Below are positions 53,307 through 63,000 of a stretch of 64,000 bases of DNA, one piece after another. The DNA lies in NCBI GenBank assembly GCA_963975425.1, contig CAXBGS010000010.1, positions 62,001 to 126,000 of the forward strand. Direction: 5' to 3'. The notes under the pieces are model-generated. The model searched no databases, had not been told where the DNA came from, and saw only the letters and a program-made list of their open reading frames with translations. Origin of the DNA: CAXBGS01 sp963975425 (GTDB taxonomy: Bacteria > Planctomycetota > Planctomycetia > Pirellulales > Pirellulaceae). A program made the position numbers and the translations under genes. Positions within the stretch are counted from its first letter, which is position 1. Every line of letters starts with the position of its first letter.

Positions 53307-55364
53307 TCACGATCGATCGATCAAATAGCGGCTGCGTACCTTACTCTTGCCAAAGTGCGCGATGGCACGAAACCGAAGCGGACCACTTCCCAGCGGCTTG
53401 GTGTCTAGCGTGACCTCGCCCTCCGAGCCATCGACGGATCCCACGACGGATCCGAAATGGATCAAGTCGATCGAATCGGCTCCCTCACAGCGGAGGGAAA
53501 ATTTCATTTGTTTCGAATCAGCGGCGGCGCGCGCGGAACGAGACTGAACGACTTTGACGACCGGCGTAGGCACGTGAGCCTGCAGGTCAAACTCTTCGGA
53601 GAACCATAGCCGTGTTTCGGTTGCGCCAACACTGGTCAGGACGGCTCGAACCTCGACCGCACCGGCGGCGTTGGCGGGCAGGTTCATTCGAATCGCGGCG
53701 ACCGGTGGTGATTGCTTGATCAACTTGCCTTCGACATAAATGTCGATCATCCGAGTCACCCCCGATGGAACGCCAAGTTTTAACGGTTTGCGCTGAAACT
53801 GAATCGTCCGAGGCGTCGAATTCGAAACTTCGATATCGACCCATTCGTTGGGCGCCCTTGCATAGGGTTGGCAAAGCGGATCACCAACGATCAGTGTTTG
53901 ATAGGGCGATTGAATCGACAGATAGAACGCCTCGATCGCGGTCACGCCATCGACATAGTAACCGTACATCATCGGACGCGGAAATTTCGCCTGAATCGCG
54001 AAAGGTTCAGCGACCGAGCCTGAAGTCATTGCAGCGCCGGCGTTTAACAACTCGGTCATTTTTGTCTGTGAGTCGCTCTCAAAGGCAGCCGACACGCTTG
54101 TCAGGTTGTCCGAGATGGCCCCTGGAACAAAGTTCCAACGCCGACCGTCGAGACTGTATTTCCGAGTTCCAAACATTAGTCCCGCGACATCCCCTGGCTC
54201 CGCCGGAATGTCCTCACGGATGATGTCCGCCTTGTACCCTGCTTCGATTAGATAGACCAAAGCATTTGGGATTCCAGGTTGACGGGTTCGCGTACGGACG
54301 TCTGGCGTTAACGTAAAGCGAAACTCGCCTTTGGGAAACGTCCGATCGGCTTCGGCAGATCGTTGCAGGTTTTCGACGACCTGACTGATGCTGCTACCTC
54401 GCTGTCCCGTGACCGCTAACATGCAGGAGGCCATGTAGGATACGCCGCCGTCGGAGATCGGAATTCGCTGCCCCGAGTTGGTCCAGCCATACATCGACGA
54501 GAATCCAACAGGCCCTTGCTCGGCCAGCGACGACTGGCTCATGTAAGCGACAGCGCCTTTGATTTGCGGATCATCCAACAGCGGTTCAAGATCGTTACTC
54601 TCTTGCAGATACGTACCGCTCCACCATCCGGCCTGAATCGCTAGCTTGATCATGCGTTTCGCGTTTTCATCGTCTCCATCTCTTGCGTAGTTTTCCGCTG
54701 CAAGAATCGCGACTGCCGAAAGCGTGGGAGACGACTGAAATAGCGAATCAAAGCCGTCTGCCGCATCGGCCCACCGTCCGTTCTCGCTAGCGATTTTCGC
54801 TTCATCAAACTGATCCTGGCGATCGCCGAGAAAAGGATTCTCGAATGTTCGATCGAACTGACCGCGGGCGTACAGGTTTGCCCCCAGCGAAAGGTAGACG
54901 GGAACGTCCGATAAAATCATGCGATAGAAATACGTCAGTCCTGTCAGCGAAGCGACCGGATTTTGAACGCGTTTGGCATTCAGGTCCTTGAATGCCGCGT
55001 GATGCTTGTTGACTTTGACCGCGGTCGGGAATCCGGCCGAGTACGCCACGACGCGGGTTTGGCCGGATAGCTTTCGAGAATCAATTTCCTGTAGCAGAGG
55101 CGTCAAAATCCGATCCTTAAAATCATCTAAGTTGATGATCAGGCCGGCCGGGACATCCGACAACATGATCACGTTCGATGATGGGATGTCTCGCAAGTCG
55201 ACGTAGTGATTTGCTACGGTACGTGAGTCGACGGAGTCGGCGTTCACCACCACGACCACGTTTTCGGGACTGATCCCCGCCAACGCGATTGAATCACCGG
55301 CAACCGCCAGCACCCCCAATATGAGGTACACTGACAATCTAAATCGGAGTGAAACGGATGTCAT
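53307..55364 (-). CDS. TIGR03790-family secreted protein
   Basis: A 685-residue protein with a signal peptide (RLSVYLILGVLAVAGDSIALA). The opening fits the family: SPENVVVVVNADSVDSRTVA, HYVDLRDIPSSNVIML (yyxxxRxIPxxNi), YSAGFPTAVKVNK and TYFYRMILSDVP. A TPR-like helical stretch (~200-265) is inserted, then PYQTLIVGDPLCQPYA and Ig-like strands at the C-terminus. TIGR03790 proteins are secreted and of unknown function, seen in organisms with surface complexity. The ATG at 55364 is preferred over an upstream TTG. Divergent from the PEP-CTERM gene 186 bases away. Confidence 0.78.
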   Translation of the reverse strand: MTSVSLRFRLSVYLILGVLAVAGDSIALAGISPENVVVVVNADSVDSRTVANHYVDLRDIPSSNVIMLSDVPAGLIINLDDFKDRILTPLLQEIDSRKLSGQTRVVAYSAGFPTAVKVNKHHAAFKDLNAKRVQNPVASLTGLTYFYRMILSDVPVYLSLGANLYARGQFDRTFENPFLGDRQDQFDEAKIASENGRWADAADGFDSLFQSSPTLSAVAILAAENYARDGDDENAKRMIKLAIQAGWWSGTYLQESNDLEPLLDDPQIKGAVAYMSQSSLAEQGPVGFSSMYGWTNSGQRIPISDGGVSYMASCMLAVTGQRGSSISQVVENLQRSAEADRTFPKGEFRFTLTPDVRTRTRQPGIPNALVYLIEAGYKADIIREDIPAEPGDVAGLMFGTRKYSLDGRRWNFVPGAISDNLTSVSAAFESDSQTKMTELLNAGAAMTSGSVAEPFAIQAKFPRPMMYGYYVDGVTAIEAFYLSIQSPYQTLIVGDPLCQPYARAPNEWVDIEVSNSTPRTIQFQRKPLKLGVPSGVTRMIDIYVEGKLIKQSPPVAAIRMNLPANAAGAVEVRAVLTSVGATETRLWFSEEFDLQAHVPTPVVKVVQSRSARAAADSKQMKFSLRCEGADSIDLIHFGSVVGSVDGSEGEVTLDTKPLGSGPLRFRAIAHFGKSKVRSRYLIDRS

Positions 55365-55491
55365 ACGTCGGATTCCGTTGGGTGGGAACAAAGCAGAGTC
55401 GAAGATCGTCAGAGAGTGCTGGAAATGACGGAGTTAACCGCTAGGACTTCTGGCATTTTTTTGAAACCAAAGTGATGTAACACCGTCCGCC

Positions 55492-55505
55492 TTGATTATG
55501 ATCAA
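55492..55505. promoter_or_regulatory. Small inverted repeat in divergent promoter region
   Basis: ttgat-tatg-atcaa between the divergent TIGR03790 and PEP-CTERM genes, a possible operator; short enough to be chance. Confidence 0.25.
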
Positions 55506-55550
55506 AGTCTGGTTCTAACGGGGAACAGTATCCTCCACTCGAGTATTACG

Positions 55551-56276
55551 ATGAAATTCTGTCAGTTCGGCAAGTCACAGTTGGCATTGCTCTGTGTTTT
55601 CGCACTATCCGCGTTTCTTGCCCGTCCCGCATCAGCAGTTCTGATGGTCGACTTTCAAAGCGGTGTCATCACGGCTGGCGGACAACAACAGATTGACGTC
55701 TTTCTGTCGAGCGATTCGCCCGCACAAGACGCATTCTTTGTCTGGGACGTTATTTTTTCGATCAATGAGGTGCCCGGAAGCCCACCCACGGCCGGCACGT
55801 CCGTCACGTTCGTCGATCCGATGGATGAGAGCTTCATCGAAGACGAACCGAACTACGTCCTTGCGGGAAACAGTTTCCAAGCATCGATACCGCCAAGTGA
55901 AGTGTACGGTGATGTCCTAACAAAGGACGCCGATAGCTTGCCATTTCCGTTGCTCTCGACGGTCAGTGCATTTGACGAGACCGCGAATGGTAACGAGGTT
56001 GTCGTCGATACCCCCAAATTGCTGGCGCGTTTGATGGTTCAGCATGAGCTGGGTGGTGCAACCGCCGCTGAGGTCGGAGGCGATGTGTTTACCATCACTC
56101 TGCAGAGCAATCCTTCGTTCGACGTTGCTTTTGATGGCGATGACGGGCCGGTCGACTACCGTGTCGGCAACATTGGACTCATTACGGTTGAAGCGATTGC
56201 GGTTCCTGAGCCAGGCTCATTCGCATTCATCGGTCTCGCGACGCTCGGTCTGGTTCGCCGTCGACGACGAATCTAA
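55551..56276 (+). CDS. Secreted PEP-CTERM protein
   Basis: A 241-residue protein with a signal peptide (LALLCVFALSAFLARPASA), a beta-rich cohesin-like body (GGQQQIDVFLSSDSPAQDAF, FEVTIxL-like strands, VDYRVGNIGLITVEAIAV) and the C-terminal VPEPGSFAFIGLATLGLV followed by RRRRRI, a complete PEP-CTERM sorting signal. It should be cleaved and sorted at the surface by an exosortase-type enzyme encoded elsewhere. The function is unknown. A terminator follows at 56330. Confidence 0.85.
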   Translation: MKFCQFGKSQLALLCVFALSAFLARPASAVLMVDFQSGVITAGGQQQIDVFLSSDSPAQDAFFVWDVIFSINEVPGSPPTAGTSVTFVDPMDESFIEDEPNYVLAGNSFQASIPPSEVYGDVLTKDADSLPFPLLSTVSAFDETANGNEVVVDTPKLLARLMVQHELGGATAAEVGGDVFTITLQSNPSFDVAFDGDDGPVDYRVGNIGLITVEAIAVPEPGSFAFIGLATLGLVRRRRRI

Positions 56277-56329
56277 GCACCTCAGTCCGCGCTTCGCGGA
56301 AACCACAAACAATCCTTCCGATTGACGAA

Positions 56330-56375
56330 ACGGTCGATCTGGTTCACGTTGCGTGAAACAGATCGACCGTTTTTT
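56330..56375 (+). terminator. Rho-independent terminator of the PEP-CTERM gene
   Basis: A perfect 12-bp stem acggtcgatctg / cagatcgaccgt with a 17-base loop followed by a T6 run. Confidence 0.9.
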
Positions 56376-56394
56376 GATGGGTAATTGATAATCC

Positions 56395-57075
56395 GTGCCT
56401 GAATCCGTGGCCCCCAAACGTGAAACCGAGCCGCTAATCGATCCGAGCATGTTGTTTCGGTTCGAGATCGCTTTGCACAAGAATCCCTGCAAATGGACCG
56501 CTCGTGGACTATCGCTGCCGGAATCATGTCGTTTGCCGTCCTTTGGCGCGTTGGCGGGCCGGGAAGTCTATGCCGATGTACGCATGGCATGGAACAGCGA
56601 AGGCATCGGTCTGAACCTCAAAGTCAATGGAAAACGTCAGTTGCCCTGGTGTCGTGAAACCCGACTGGATGAAAGCGACGGTTTTCATTTCTGGATCGAC
56701 ACCCGGTGCAGCCCATCGATTCACCGCGCGACACAGTACTGTCACCGTTTTCTTTGGATGCCTGCGGGTGGTGGATCGAACCGAGAAAAACCCGTCTCCG
56801 CGCTGGTGCCGATTCATCGAGCCCGGGCGAACCCGAAGCCGATCTCGCCAGAAACCCTAAAATTAGTTGCTTTCCCGCGACACGACGGATACGAATTGTC
56901 TGGTTTTGTCCCGGCCGGCGCCATGACGGGATTCGATCCAGTCCAGCAAGCTCGCGTGGGAATCTATTACGCGGTGGTCGACCGAGAGCTTGGCTGGCAA
57001 ACGCTTGCCTTGGGCCCAGAATACCCTGTCACCGAAGACCCCAGCTTGTGGGGCGAAGCGGCTTTGCGGGGCTGA
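56395..57075 (+). CDS. CBM9/DOMON-like carbohydrate-binding protein
   Basis: A 226-residue protein starting at GTG (56395). The fold is suggested by ADVRMAWNSEGIGLNLKVNG, DESDGFHFWIDTR (the Asp-rich loop of CBM9-type modules) and GFDPVQQARVGIYYAVVD, then PEYPVTEDPSLWGEAAL. There is no signal peptide, so it may be cytoplasmic or the start may be mis-set. CBM9-like modules bind sugars or haem (DOMON). It lies 283 bases before korA, separated by a leader; no operon link is evident. Confidence 0.6.
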   Translation: MPESVAPKRETEPLIDPSMLFRFEIALHKNPCKWTARGLSLPESCRLPSFGALAGREVYADVRMAWNSEGIGLNLKVNGKRQLPWCRETRLDESDGFHFWIDTRCSPSIHRATQYCHRFLWMPAGGGSNREKPVSALVPIHRARANPKPISPETLKLVAFPRHDGYELSGFVPAGAMTGFDPVQQARVGIYYAVVDRELGWQTLALGPEYPVTEDPSLWGEAALRG

Positions 57076-57132
57076 CCTGCGGCGTCGCCGGTCGCAAGCG
57101 AAATTGAGACTCAGCGAGCTTGGATCGCGGCA

Positions 57133-57156
57133 TGTGCACCGAAAAACAGGTGCACA
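57133..57156. promoter_or_regulatory. Hairpin in the korA leader
   Basis: tgtgcacc / ggtgcaca form an 8-bp stem with an A-rich loop, ~200 bases before the korA start; possibly a weak terminator or leader structure. Beyond it the leader (to 57358) holds nothing I recognise. Confidence 0.35.
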
Positions 57157-57358
57157 AAACACCTTTCTCTCGCAAAATAAGCAAAACGGGCGGTGTGGCC
57201 GTTACCTTTCGACGCTCGATTTATAGAATTTCGGTAAGTTTCCGATTCGGAAAGATCGATACAACCCTTAAAGTCCCGCGCCCGTTCGGATCGCTGACCT
57301 GGCAATCCGGTGTGGTTCGTCACGCCTTGCAATTGCGCGATGCCTCGCGCCCATCTCC

Positions 57359-59239
57359 ATGACGGTTAGCTCCCCTAAAACTAAAGACGTTCAATCAGTT
57401 GCCGGAATCACGGTTCGCCTCTGCGGAGACTCCGGCGACGGCATGCAATTGCTGGGAACGCAATTGACCAATACCAGCGCGCTGGCAGGAAACGATGTCG
57501 CCACGTTCCCCGACTTTCCCGCAGAAATCCGTGCCCCTCGGGGGACGCGAGCCGGTGTTTCTGGATTCCAAGTCCAATTCGCCAGTAAAGAGATCTTCAC
57601 GCCCGGCGACACGCTCGACGCACTCGTGGTGATGAATCCTGCGGCGATGGTGACCAACCTTGGCGATTTGCGCAAGGGTGGCATTTTGATCGCGAATGAG
57701 GACGGATTCAACGACAAGGAATTCAAACTCGCCAAAGTTGAATCGAACCCGCTGGAAGCAAGCGTGATCGAAGAAACTTACCGCGTGTTTAAAGTCCCGA
57801 TGACACAACTGACACGCGATGCGGTTTCTGAACACGGCTTGTCGCCAAAAATCGCGGACCGTTGTAAGAACTTTTTTGCGATGGGGTTGGTGTATTGGCT
57901 GTTCGGCCGATCACTCGATCCGACGCTGCGGTTCATCGAGGCAAAGTTCGGGAAAAAGCCGGACGTCGCTGCGGCCAACGAAGCGGCCCTGCGTGCCGGA
58001 TGGGCATTCGGTGAAACGACCGAAGCATTTGGCGAGAGTTATCAAGTGTCGGCGGCTGAATTGGAGCCGGGCACGTATCGCAACATCATGGGTAATCAAG
58101 CGCTCGCGCTTGGCTTGATCGCGGCTTCGAAGATCAGCGACAAGGAAATGTTCTACGGGACGTATCCAATCACACCGGCCAGCGACATTTTGCACGAGCT
58201 GACCAAGTACAAGAATTTTGGCGTTCGGACATTTCAAGCCGAAGACGAAATCGCGGCGGTCTGTGCAACGATCGGCGCGGCATTCGGTGGCACGATGGGG
58301 GTCACGGCCAGCAGCGGTCCGGGCATCGCGTTGAAAGCCGAAGCGATGGGATTGGGTCTGATGCTGGAATTGCCCATGATCGTCATCAATGTCCAGCGTG
58401 GCGGCCCAAGCACGGGCCTGCCGACAAAGACCGAGCAAAGCGACTTGCTGCAAGGCATGTTCGGACGCAACGGTGAGTCACCACTGCCAGTCCTGGCGCC
58501 GCGTTCGCCAGGGGACTGTTTTGACATCGCCATTGAAGCATGGCGGATCGCGACCGAATGCATGACGCCGGTGATCGTGCTGTCGGACGGTTACATCGCC
58601 AATGGCAGCGAACCGTGGAAGATCCCCGTGGTCAACGAATTGCCCAAAATCAAAATCGAACATCCCACGGGACTCGGCGATAGCGAAACATTCTATCCGT
58701 ACGAGCGCAACGAGATGCTCGCACGTCCATGGGCAATTCCCGGTACTCCGGACTTGATGCACCGCGTCGGCGGACTCGAAAAAGAGGACCGCACGGGCAA
58801 TGTCAGCTACGATCCCGAAAACCACCAGCACATGACCGACACACGAGCGGCAAAGGTGGCCAAAATCGCCGAGCGAGTTCCAGAGCAAGACGTGTTTGGC
58901 GCCCCCGAAGGCGACGTCTTGGTCGTTTCATGGGGTGGAACTTATGGGTCGTGCCACACGGCGGTTCGACAGAGTCAGGATGCAGGTCAGAAGGTCAGCC
59001 ACGTGCATCTTCGCTACCTGAATCCGTTCCCATCCAACCTCGGTGACATCCTGAAGTCATTCCGCACCGTGTTGGTTCCCGAATTAAACATGGGGCAACT
59101 GCGAATGTTGCTGCGTGCGGAATACCTGATCGACTGCATCGGGATTAACAAAGTGCAGGGCAAACCCTTCACCGTGACGGAGTTGGTTGCCGCCATCGAC
59201 CAGCACGCGTTCTCAAAATCAACAAGCAAAGCCGGCTAA
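57359..59239 (+). CDS. korA: 2-oxoacid:ferredoxin oxidoreductase, fused gamma-alpha subunit
   Basis: A 626-residue subunit of an oxygen-sensitive oxidoreductase that oxidises 2-oxoacids (2-oxoglutarate type) with CoA and reduces ferredoxin. Residues ~15-200 are the gamma domain (VRLCGDSGDGMQLLG, DFPAEIRAPRGTRAGVSGFQ), then the alpha domain (GNQALALGLIAASKI, YPITPASDILHEL, EDEIAAVCATIGAAFGG, TASSGPGIALKAEAMG, GPSTGLPTKTEQSDL). The C-terminal domain has VSWGGTYGSCHTAV and VPELNMGQL. The architecture fits KorA. The beta subunit begins 72 bases downstream. The ATG at 57359 is well placed. 2-oxoglutarate rather than pyruvate is inferred from the two-subunit layout. Confidence 0.93.
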   Translation: MTVSSPKTKDVQSVAGITVRLCGDSGDGMQLLGTQLTNTSALAGNDVATFPDFPAEIRAPRGTRAGVSGFQVQFASKEIFTPGDTLDALVVMNPAAMVTNLGDLRKGGILIANEDGFNDKEFKLAKVESNPLEASVIEETYRVFKVPMTQLTRDAVSEHGLSPKIADRCKNFFAMGLVYWLFGRSLDPTLRFIEAKFGKKPDVAAANEAALRAGWAFGETTEAFGESYQVSAAELEPGTYRNIMGNQALALGLIAASKISDKEMFYGTYPITPASDILHELTKYKNFGVRTFQAEDEIAAVCATIGAAFGGTMGVTASSGPGIALKAEAMGLGLMLELPMIVINVQRGGPSTGLPTKTEQSDLLQGMFGRNGESPLPVLAPRSPGDCFDIAIEAWRIATECMTPVIVLSDGYIANGSEPWKIPVVNELPKIKIEHPTGLGDSETFYPYERNEMLARPWAIPGTPDLMHRVGGLEKEDRTGNVSYDPENHQHMTDTRAAKVAKIAERVPEQDVFGAPEGDVLVVSWGGTYGSCHTAVRQSQDAGQKVSHVHLRYLNPFPSNLGDILKSFRTVLVPELNMGQLRMLLRAEYLIDCIGINKVQGKPFTVTELVAAIDQHAFSKSTSKAG

Positions 59240-59311
59240 CGCCGTTCTTGCGAGAAGCGATCCGACGACGTCTCACCTGTCACCTTACACACGATACCTA
59301 TTACCTCTCTC

Positions 59312-60322
59312 ATGTCCCTTCCTGTATTAAAAGCCGCTGATTTCGCTTCCGATCAAGACGTCCGCTGGTGCCCCGGCTGCGGCGACTATTCGATCCTGGC
59401 ACAAATGAAAAAGGTGTTGCCCGAACTGGGGATACCTCGTGAAAAACTGGTGTTCGTCAGCGGCATCGGGTGCAGCAGTCGCTTTCCGTACTATATGAAT
59501 ACGTACGGTATGCACAGCATTCACGGGCGTGCACCTACATTTGCGACCGGATTGAAATCGACGCGTCCCGACCTGACGGTGTGGGTGATCACCGGCGACG
59601 GTGACTCGCTGTCCATCGGCGGCAACCATTTCATTCACGCGCTGCGCCGCAATATCGATGTGAACATCGTCTTGTTCAACAACCGCATTTACGGTTTGAC
59701 CAAGGGCCAATACAGCCCGACCAGCACCGAAGGCCAGATCACCAAGAGCACGCCAATGGGCTCGATCGACCATCCGCTGAACCCGCTATCGGTCGCCCTT
59801 GCCGCGGAAGCAACCTTTGTCGCCCGAAGCATCGATGCGCATGTGAAGCATCTGGGGGCCACGCTCAAGCGTGCCGCAGAGCACAAAGGTACATCTTTGG
59901 TCGAAGTCTATCAAAACTGTAATGTGTTCAATGACGGTGCGATGGCTTATGCCCAAGAGAAAAAGCAACGTGCGGAAAACGTGATTGAGCTGGAACATGG
60001 CAAACCACTCATCTTTGGAACCAACAAAGACAAGGGGATTCAGCTGGTGAGAAATCATCTGCAAGTCGTCAACACGGCCGATGTCGCCGTTGATGACTTG
60101 TTGATCCATGATGAAAAAGATCTCAATCCTTCGATCCACATGATGTTGGCTCGTATGAAATATCCAGAGATGCCCGAGCCGATCGGTGTGCTACGAGCCG
60201 TCGACGGCGTCGCAACCTACAACGACCAAATTAACGAACAAGTCGAACAAGCGCGTGCTGCCAAGGGCGAAGGCGACTTGGAAGCTTTGTTCAATGCCGG
60301 TGACACATGGGACGTCGCCTAG
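59312..60322 (+). CDS. korB: 2-oxoacid:ferredoxin oxidoreductase beta subunit
   Basis: A 336-residue TPP-binding subunit. RWCPGCGDYSILAQMKKVL carries the CxxC motif, GIGCSSRFPYYMNTYGMHS the substrate loop, and VITGDGDSLSIGGNHFIHAL with NIVLFNNRIYGLTKGQYSP the thiamine diphosphate-binding GDG...NN pattern. It pairs with korA, 72 bases upstream. The chain lacks a ferredoxin domain, so external ferredoxin accepts electrons. Confidence 0.94.
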   Translation: MSLPVLKAADFASDQDVRWCPGCGDYSILAQMKKVLPELGIPREKLVFVSGIGCSSRFPYYMNTYGMHSIHGRAPTFATGLKSTRPDLTVWVITGDGDSLSIGGNHFIHALRRNIDVNIVLFNNRIYGLTKGQYSPTSTEGQITKSTPMGSIDHPLNPLSVALAAEATFVARSIDAHVKHLGATLKRAAEHKGTSLVEVYQNCNVFNDGAMAYAQEKKQRAENVIELEHGKPLIFGTNKDKGIQLVRNHLQVVNTADVAVDDLLIHDEKDLNPSIHMMLARMKYPEMPEPIGVLRAVDGVATYNDQINEQVEQARAAKGEGDLEALFNAGDTWDVA

Positions 60323-60409
60323 TTTGCCCTGCGGTTGGCCCACACCATTCGGTGCCGATCGATTCGCGTACAAGATGCTCAGCCGTCCATTATCTTTAGG
60401 GAGTTAGAT

Positions 60410-61351
60410 ATGCCACGTGGAAAAACGTTTTCGGATATATCCAAGGCCATCGGCGAAACACCGATGATCCAAGTCAATCGCCTTGGACCCGAGGGCGGCG
60501 CAACGATCTTTGCCAAGTGCGAATTTTTTCAGCCACTCAATAGTGTCAAGGATCGAATCGGCGTCGCAATGATCGAAGCCGGCGAACGCGACGGTCGCAT
60601 CAACGCGGATACACACGTGATCGAACCGACCAGCGGTAACACGGGTATTGCGCTGGCGTTCGTGTGCGCGGCAAAGGGCTATAAGCTAACTTTGACGATG
60701 CCCGAATCGATGTCAGTCGAGCGACGCGCGCTGCTGCGTGCGATGGGCGCCAACTTGGTGCTGACGCCGGCCGGCGAAGGCATGAAAGGCGCCATCAATC
60801 AGGCCCAAGAATTGGCCGACGAGACCGATAATTCGTTCGTACCACAGCAGTTCGAAAATCCGGCGAACCCCGCGATTCACGAAGCGACGACCGGTCCCGA
60901 AATCTGGGAAGACAGCGATCACAAAATCGACGCGATCGTCGCTGGCGTCGGGACAGGTGGAACGATCACCGGTGCGACTCGCTTTCTGAAAAAAATGAAT
61001 CCCGATTTCAAGGCTATTGCGGTCGAGCCGAAACATTCGCCGGTGATCAGCGGCGGTGACCCCGGCAAACACCGAATTCAAGGGATTGGCGCAGGGTTCA
61101 TCCCCAAGAATCTGGACACGTCGGTGATCGATGACGTGGTCCAAGTCGACGATGAAGATGCATTCGCGTGGGGACGACGACTTGCAAAGGAAGAGGGCAT
61201 CGTCGCCGGCATCAGCAGCGGCGCGAACCTATGGGCCGCGGCACAAGTTGCGGCCCGCCCCGAGATGAAAGGCAAACGCATCGTGACAATCATGTGCAGC
61301 CTGGGCGAGCGTTATCTCAGCACGCCGCTGTTCGGCGATCTGGGACTCTAG
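60410..61351 (+). CDS. cysK: Cysteine synthase (O-acetylserine sulfhydrylase)
   Basis: A 313-residue PLP enzyme forming cysteine from O-acetylserine and sulfide. The PLP Lys is in PLNSVKDRIGVAM; EPTSGNTGIALAFV binds substrate and VGTGGTITGATRFLKK the PLP phosphate; EGIVAGISSGAN and ERYLSTPLF are the conserved C-terminal blocks. Length is typical. GGGAG lies upstream of the ATG at 60410, and a hairpin terminator follows at 61380. Possibly co-transcribed with korB (87 bases away). Confidence 0.95.
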   Translation: MPRGKTFSDISKAIGETPMIQVNRLGPEGGATIFAKCEFFQPLNSVKDRIGVAMIEAGERDGRINADTHVIEPTSGNTGIALAFVCAAKGYKLTLTMPESMSVERRALLRAMGANLVLTPAGEGMKGAINQAQELADETDNSFVPQQFENPANPAIHEATTGPEIWEDSDHKIDAIVAGVGTGGTITGATRFLKKMNPDFKAIAVEPKHSPVISGGDPGKHRIQGIGAGFIPKNLDTSVIDDVVQVDDEDAFAWGRRLAKEEGIVAGISSGANLWAAAQVAARPEMKGKRIVTIMCSLGERYLSTPLFGDLGL

Positions 61352-61379
61352 TCACGTCCCATCAACGAGTCATTTCCTG

Positions 61380-61411
61380 AACGTCGGCGTCTCTTGACGC
61401 CGACGTTTCGA
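61380..61411 (+). terminator. Terminator of cysK
   Basis: A perfect 12-bp stem aacgtcggcgtc / gacgccgacgtt with a 4-base loop, 28 bases past the stop; the T-run after it is short (tttcgatt). Confidence 0.75.
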
Positions 61412-61491
61412 TTGCGCTACTCGTCGCAATCACAGGCGAGCTAGCGACGTCGATCGACTCTAGCCTTGCGTCGCATGCTCATCGGCGGCGG

Positions 61492-62733
61492 TTATGACTC
61501 GGCGGCCATTTTTGCTCGATCGATGGACGCCATCATATCGGGAAAGACATTGCCGGCTCCGTCGTGAAAGATGCGTCCGATCAACAGGTCGGTCACGTTG
61601 CCTCGGTGCTCGGGATGCTCTTTCATAAATCGGCCGATACTGAATTCTTTTTCATAGAACGCGGCGACAAGATTCCTCATCCACTGCGCTCCGTGATCAA
61701 ACGAGTCGCTCCACTTGCCCAGCTGCTCGCCGGTCAGACGATTCGTCTTGAAACCTTCGACGATCGCGTCGGCGGCACGAACTCCCATTTCCAGCGCGAA
61801 ATAGACGCCCGAAGAATACACCGGATCGATAAACCCGTATGCGTCGCCGACCAACACCCAACCGTCGCCTGCATGTTGCCTGGTCGTGTATGAAAACTCT
61901 TTTGCGGTTTTCATCTCTCCCAGCAGTTCCGCGTCTTTTAACCTTGGTTTCAGGCCCGGGCATCGCCCAAGCTCTTCACGGTAGGTCTCTTCCGGTGTTC
62001 CCCGATTCTTAAGCAAGTAATCATTGTTGGCGACGCAGCCGATACTGGTGATCCCGCGAGACATCGGAATGAACCAAAACCAGGCATCCTTTGTTTCGGT
62101 GTTCAGGATAATCGTGGCCCCCTCATTGTCGGCCTCGCCACGCATCGCGTTTTTCCAGTAACCCCAAATCGCCGCTTTTTTCAGATTGGGGTCAACGACT
62201 TTAAGACCAAGTTTATTGGCGATGAAAGCCTGTTGCCCTGTTGCATCGACCAAAACGCGGCACGCGATTTCCTTGGTCTGACCCTCGGCGTCGCGCACAC
62301 AGACGCCTTGAACGGCCCCAGCCTCGTCAAACTTGACGTCGGTCAAGCGGGTGCAATCGAAACAATCGGCCCCCAATTCTGCCGCTCGGTCGAATAGCAT
62401 CTTGTCGAACTCGCTGCGTTCGACTTGCCACGTGTCACTGTTATCGCGATCGTCATGCTGGCGGAAAAAGAACGGCGACGATTCGGTGCCACGATGCGTG
62501 ACGAATTGAACACTCTTTTTGATCTGAAATCCCGCATTTCGGATTCGCTCGTTCAACCCAAGTCGCTCGAGCGCCCAAAACGTTTCGGGCATCAATGACT
62601 CGCCCACGTGAAAACGCGGCACCGGTTCTCGTTCGATCAACAGCGTATTGATTCCCGATTCTGCTAGAACGGACGCAGTCGCACCGCCTCCTGGTCCGCC
62701 GCCCACCACAACGCAGTCATAGCTGGATTTCAT
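61492..62733 (-). CDS. FAD-dependent oxidoreductase (geranylgeranyl-reductase/halogenase-like)
   Basis: A 413-residue flavoprotein. The N-terminal Rossmann motif is DCVVVGGGPGGGATASVLAE, followed by IEREPVPRFHVGESLMPETF, the GDxx-type VGDAYGFIDPVYSSGVYFAL in the middle, and a late GQWMRNLVAAFYEK-like region. This is the geranylgeranyl reductase / tryptophan halogenase superfamily. The WxWxIP of VFYWFIPMSRGITSIGC-type halogenases is only partly present (AWFWFIPMSRGITSIG). The substrate is unknown, and halogenation cannot be claimed. The ATG at 62733 is used in preference to the upstream TTG. Confidence 0.85.
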   Translation of the reverse strand: MKSSYDCVVVGGGPGGGATASVLAESGINTLLIEREPVPRFHVGESLMPETFWALERLGLNERIRNAGFQIKKSVQFVTHRGTESSPFFFRQHDDRDNSDTWQVERSEFDKMLFDRAAELGADCFDCTRLTDVKFDEAGAVQGVCVRDAEGQTKEIACRVLVDATGQQAFIANKLGLKVVDPNLKKAAIWGYWKNAMRGEADNEGATIILNTETKDAWFWFIPMSRGITSIGCVANNDYLLKNRGTPEETYREELGRCPGLKPRLKDAELLGEMKTAKEFSYTTRQHAGDGWVLVGDAYGFIDPVYSSGVYFALEMGVRAADAIVEGFKTNRLTGEQLGKWSDSFDHGAQWMRNLVAAFYEKEFSIGRFMKEHPEHRGNVTDLLIGRIFHDGAGNVFPDMMASIDRAKMAAES

Positions 62734-63000
62734 GGTCAATCAATTGTCTCGCAATGAAGAATATAGAGGTTTGGAGTGGATCCACCGCAGTAGTTTACCT
62801 GGGCGGGAAGCCTTAAGCCTGTCAGAGATAAAGCTTTGCAGAATCGCAATCGGATGCCAGTAGTGTTCGCCTATCCGTTACGTTCGGCCCTCAGCCAGGT
62901 AACGTCCGGTTTGGATCGGTGTCCTGGCGTGGTTGACCCTGCCGCCGAGCTGTGATGTCGTCTATAACATTCGCGCCGCCACTCGTACAGGGAATCCTTG

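Noticed and set aside
61492..62733. Flavin-dependent halogenase of a biosynthetic cluster
   Set aside because: The halogenase tryptophan motif is not convincing, and no biosynthetic genes are nearby; a reductase of the same superfamily is as likely.
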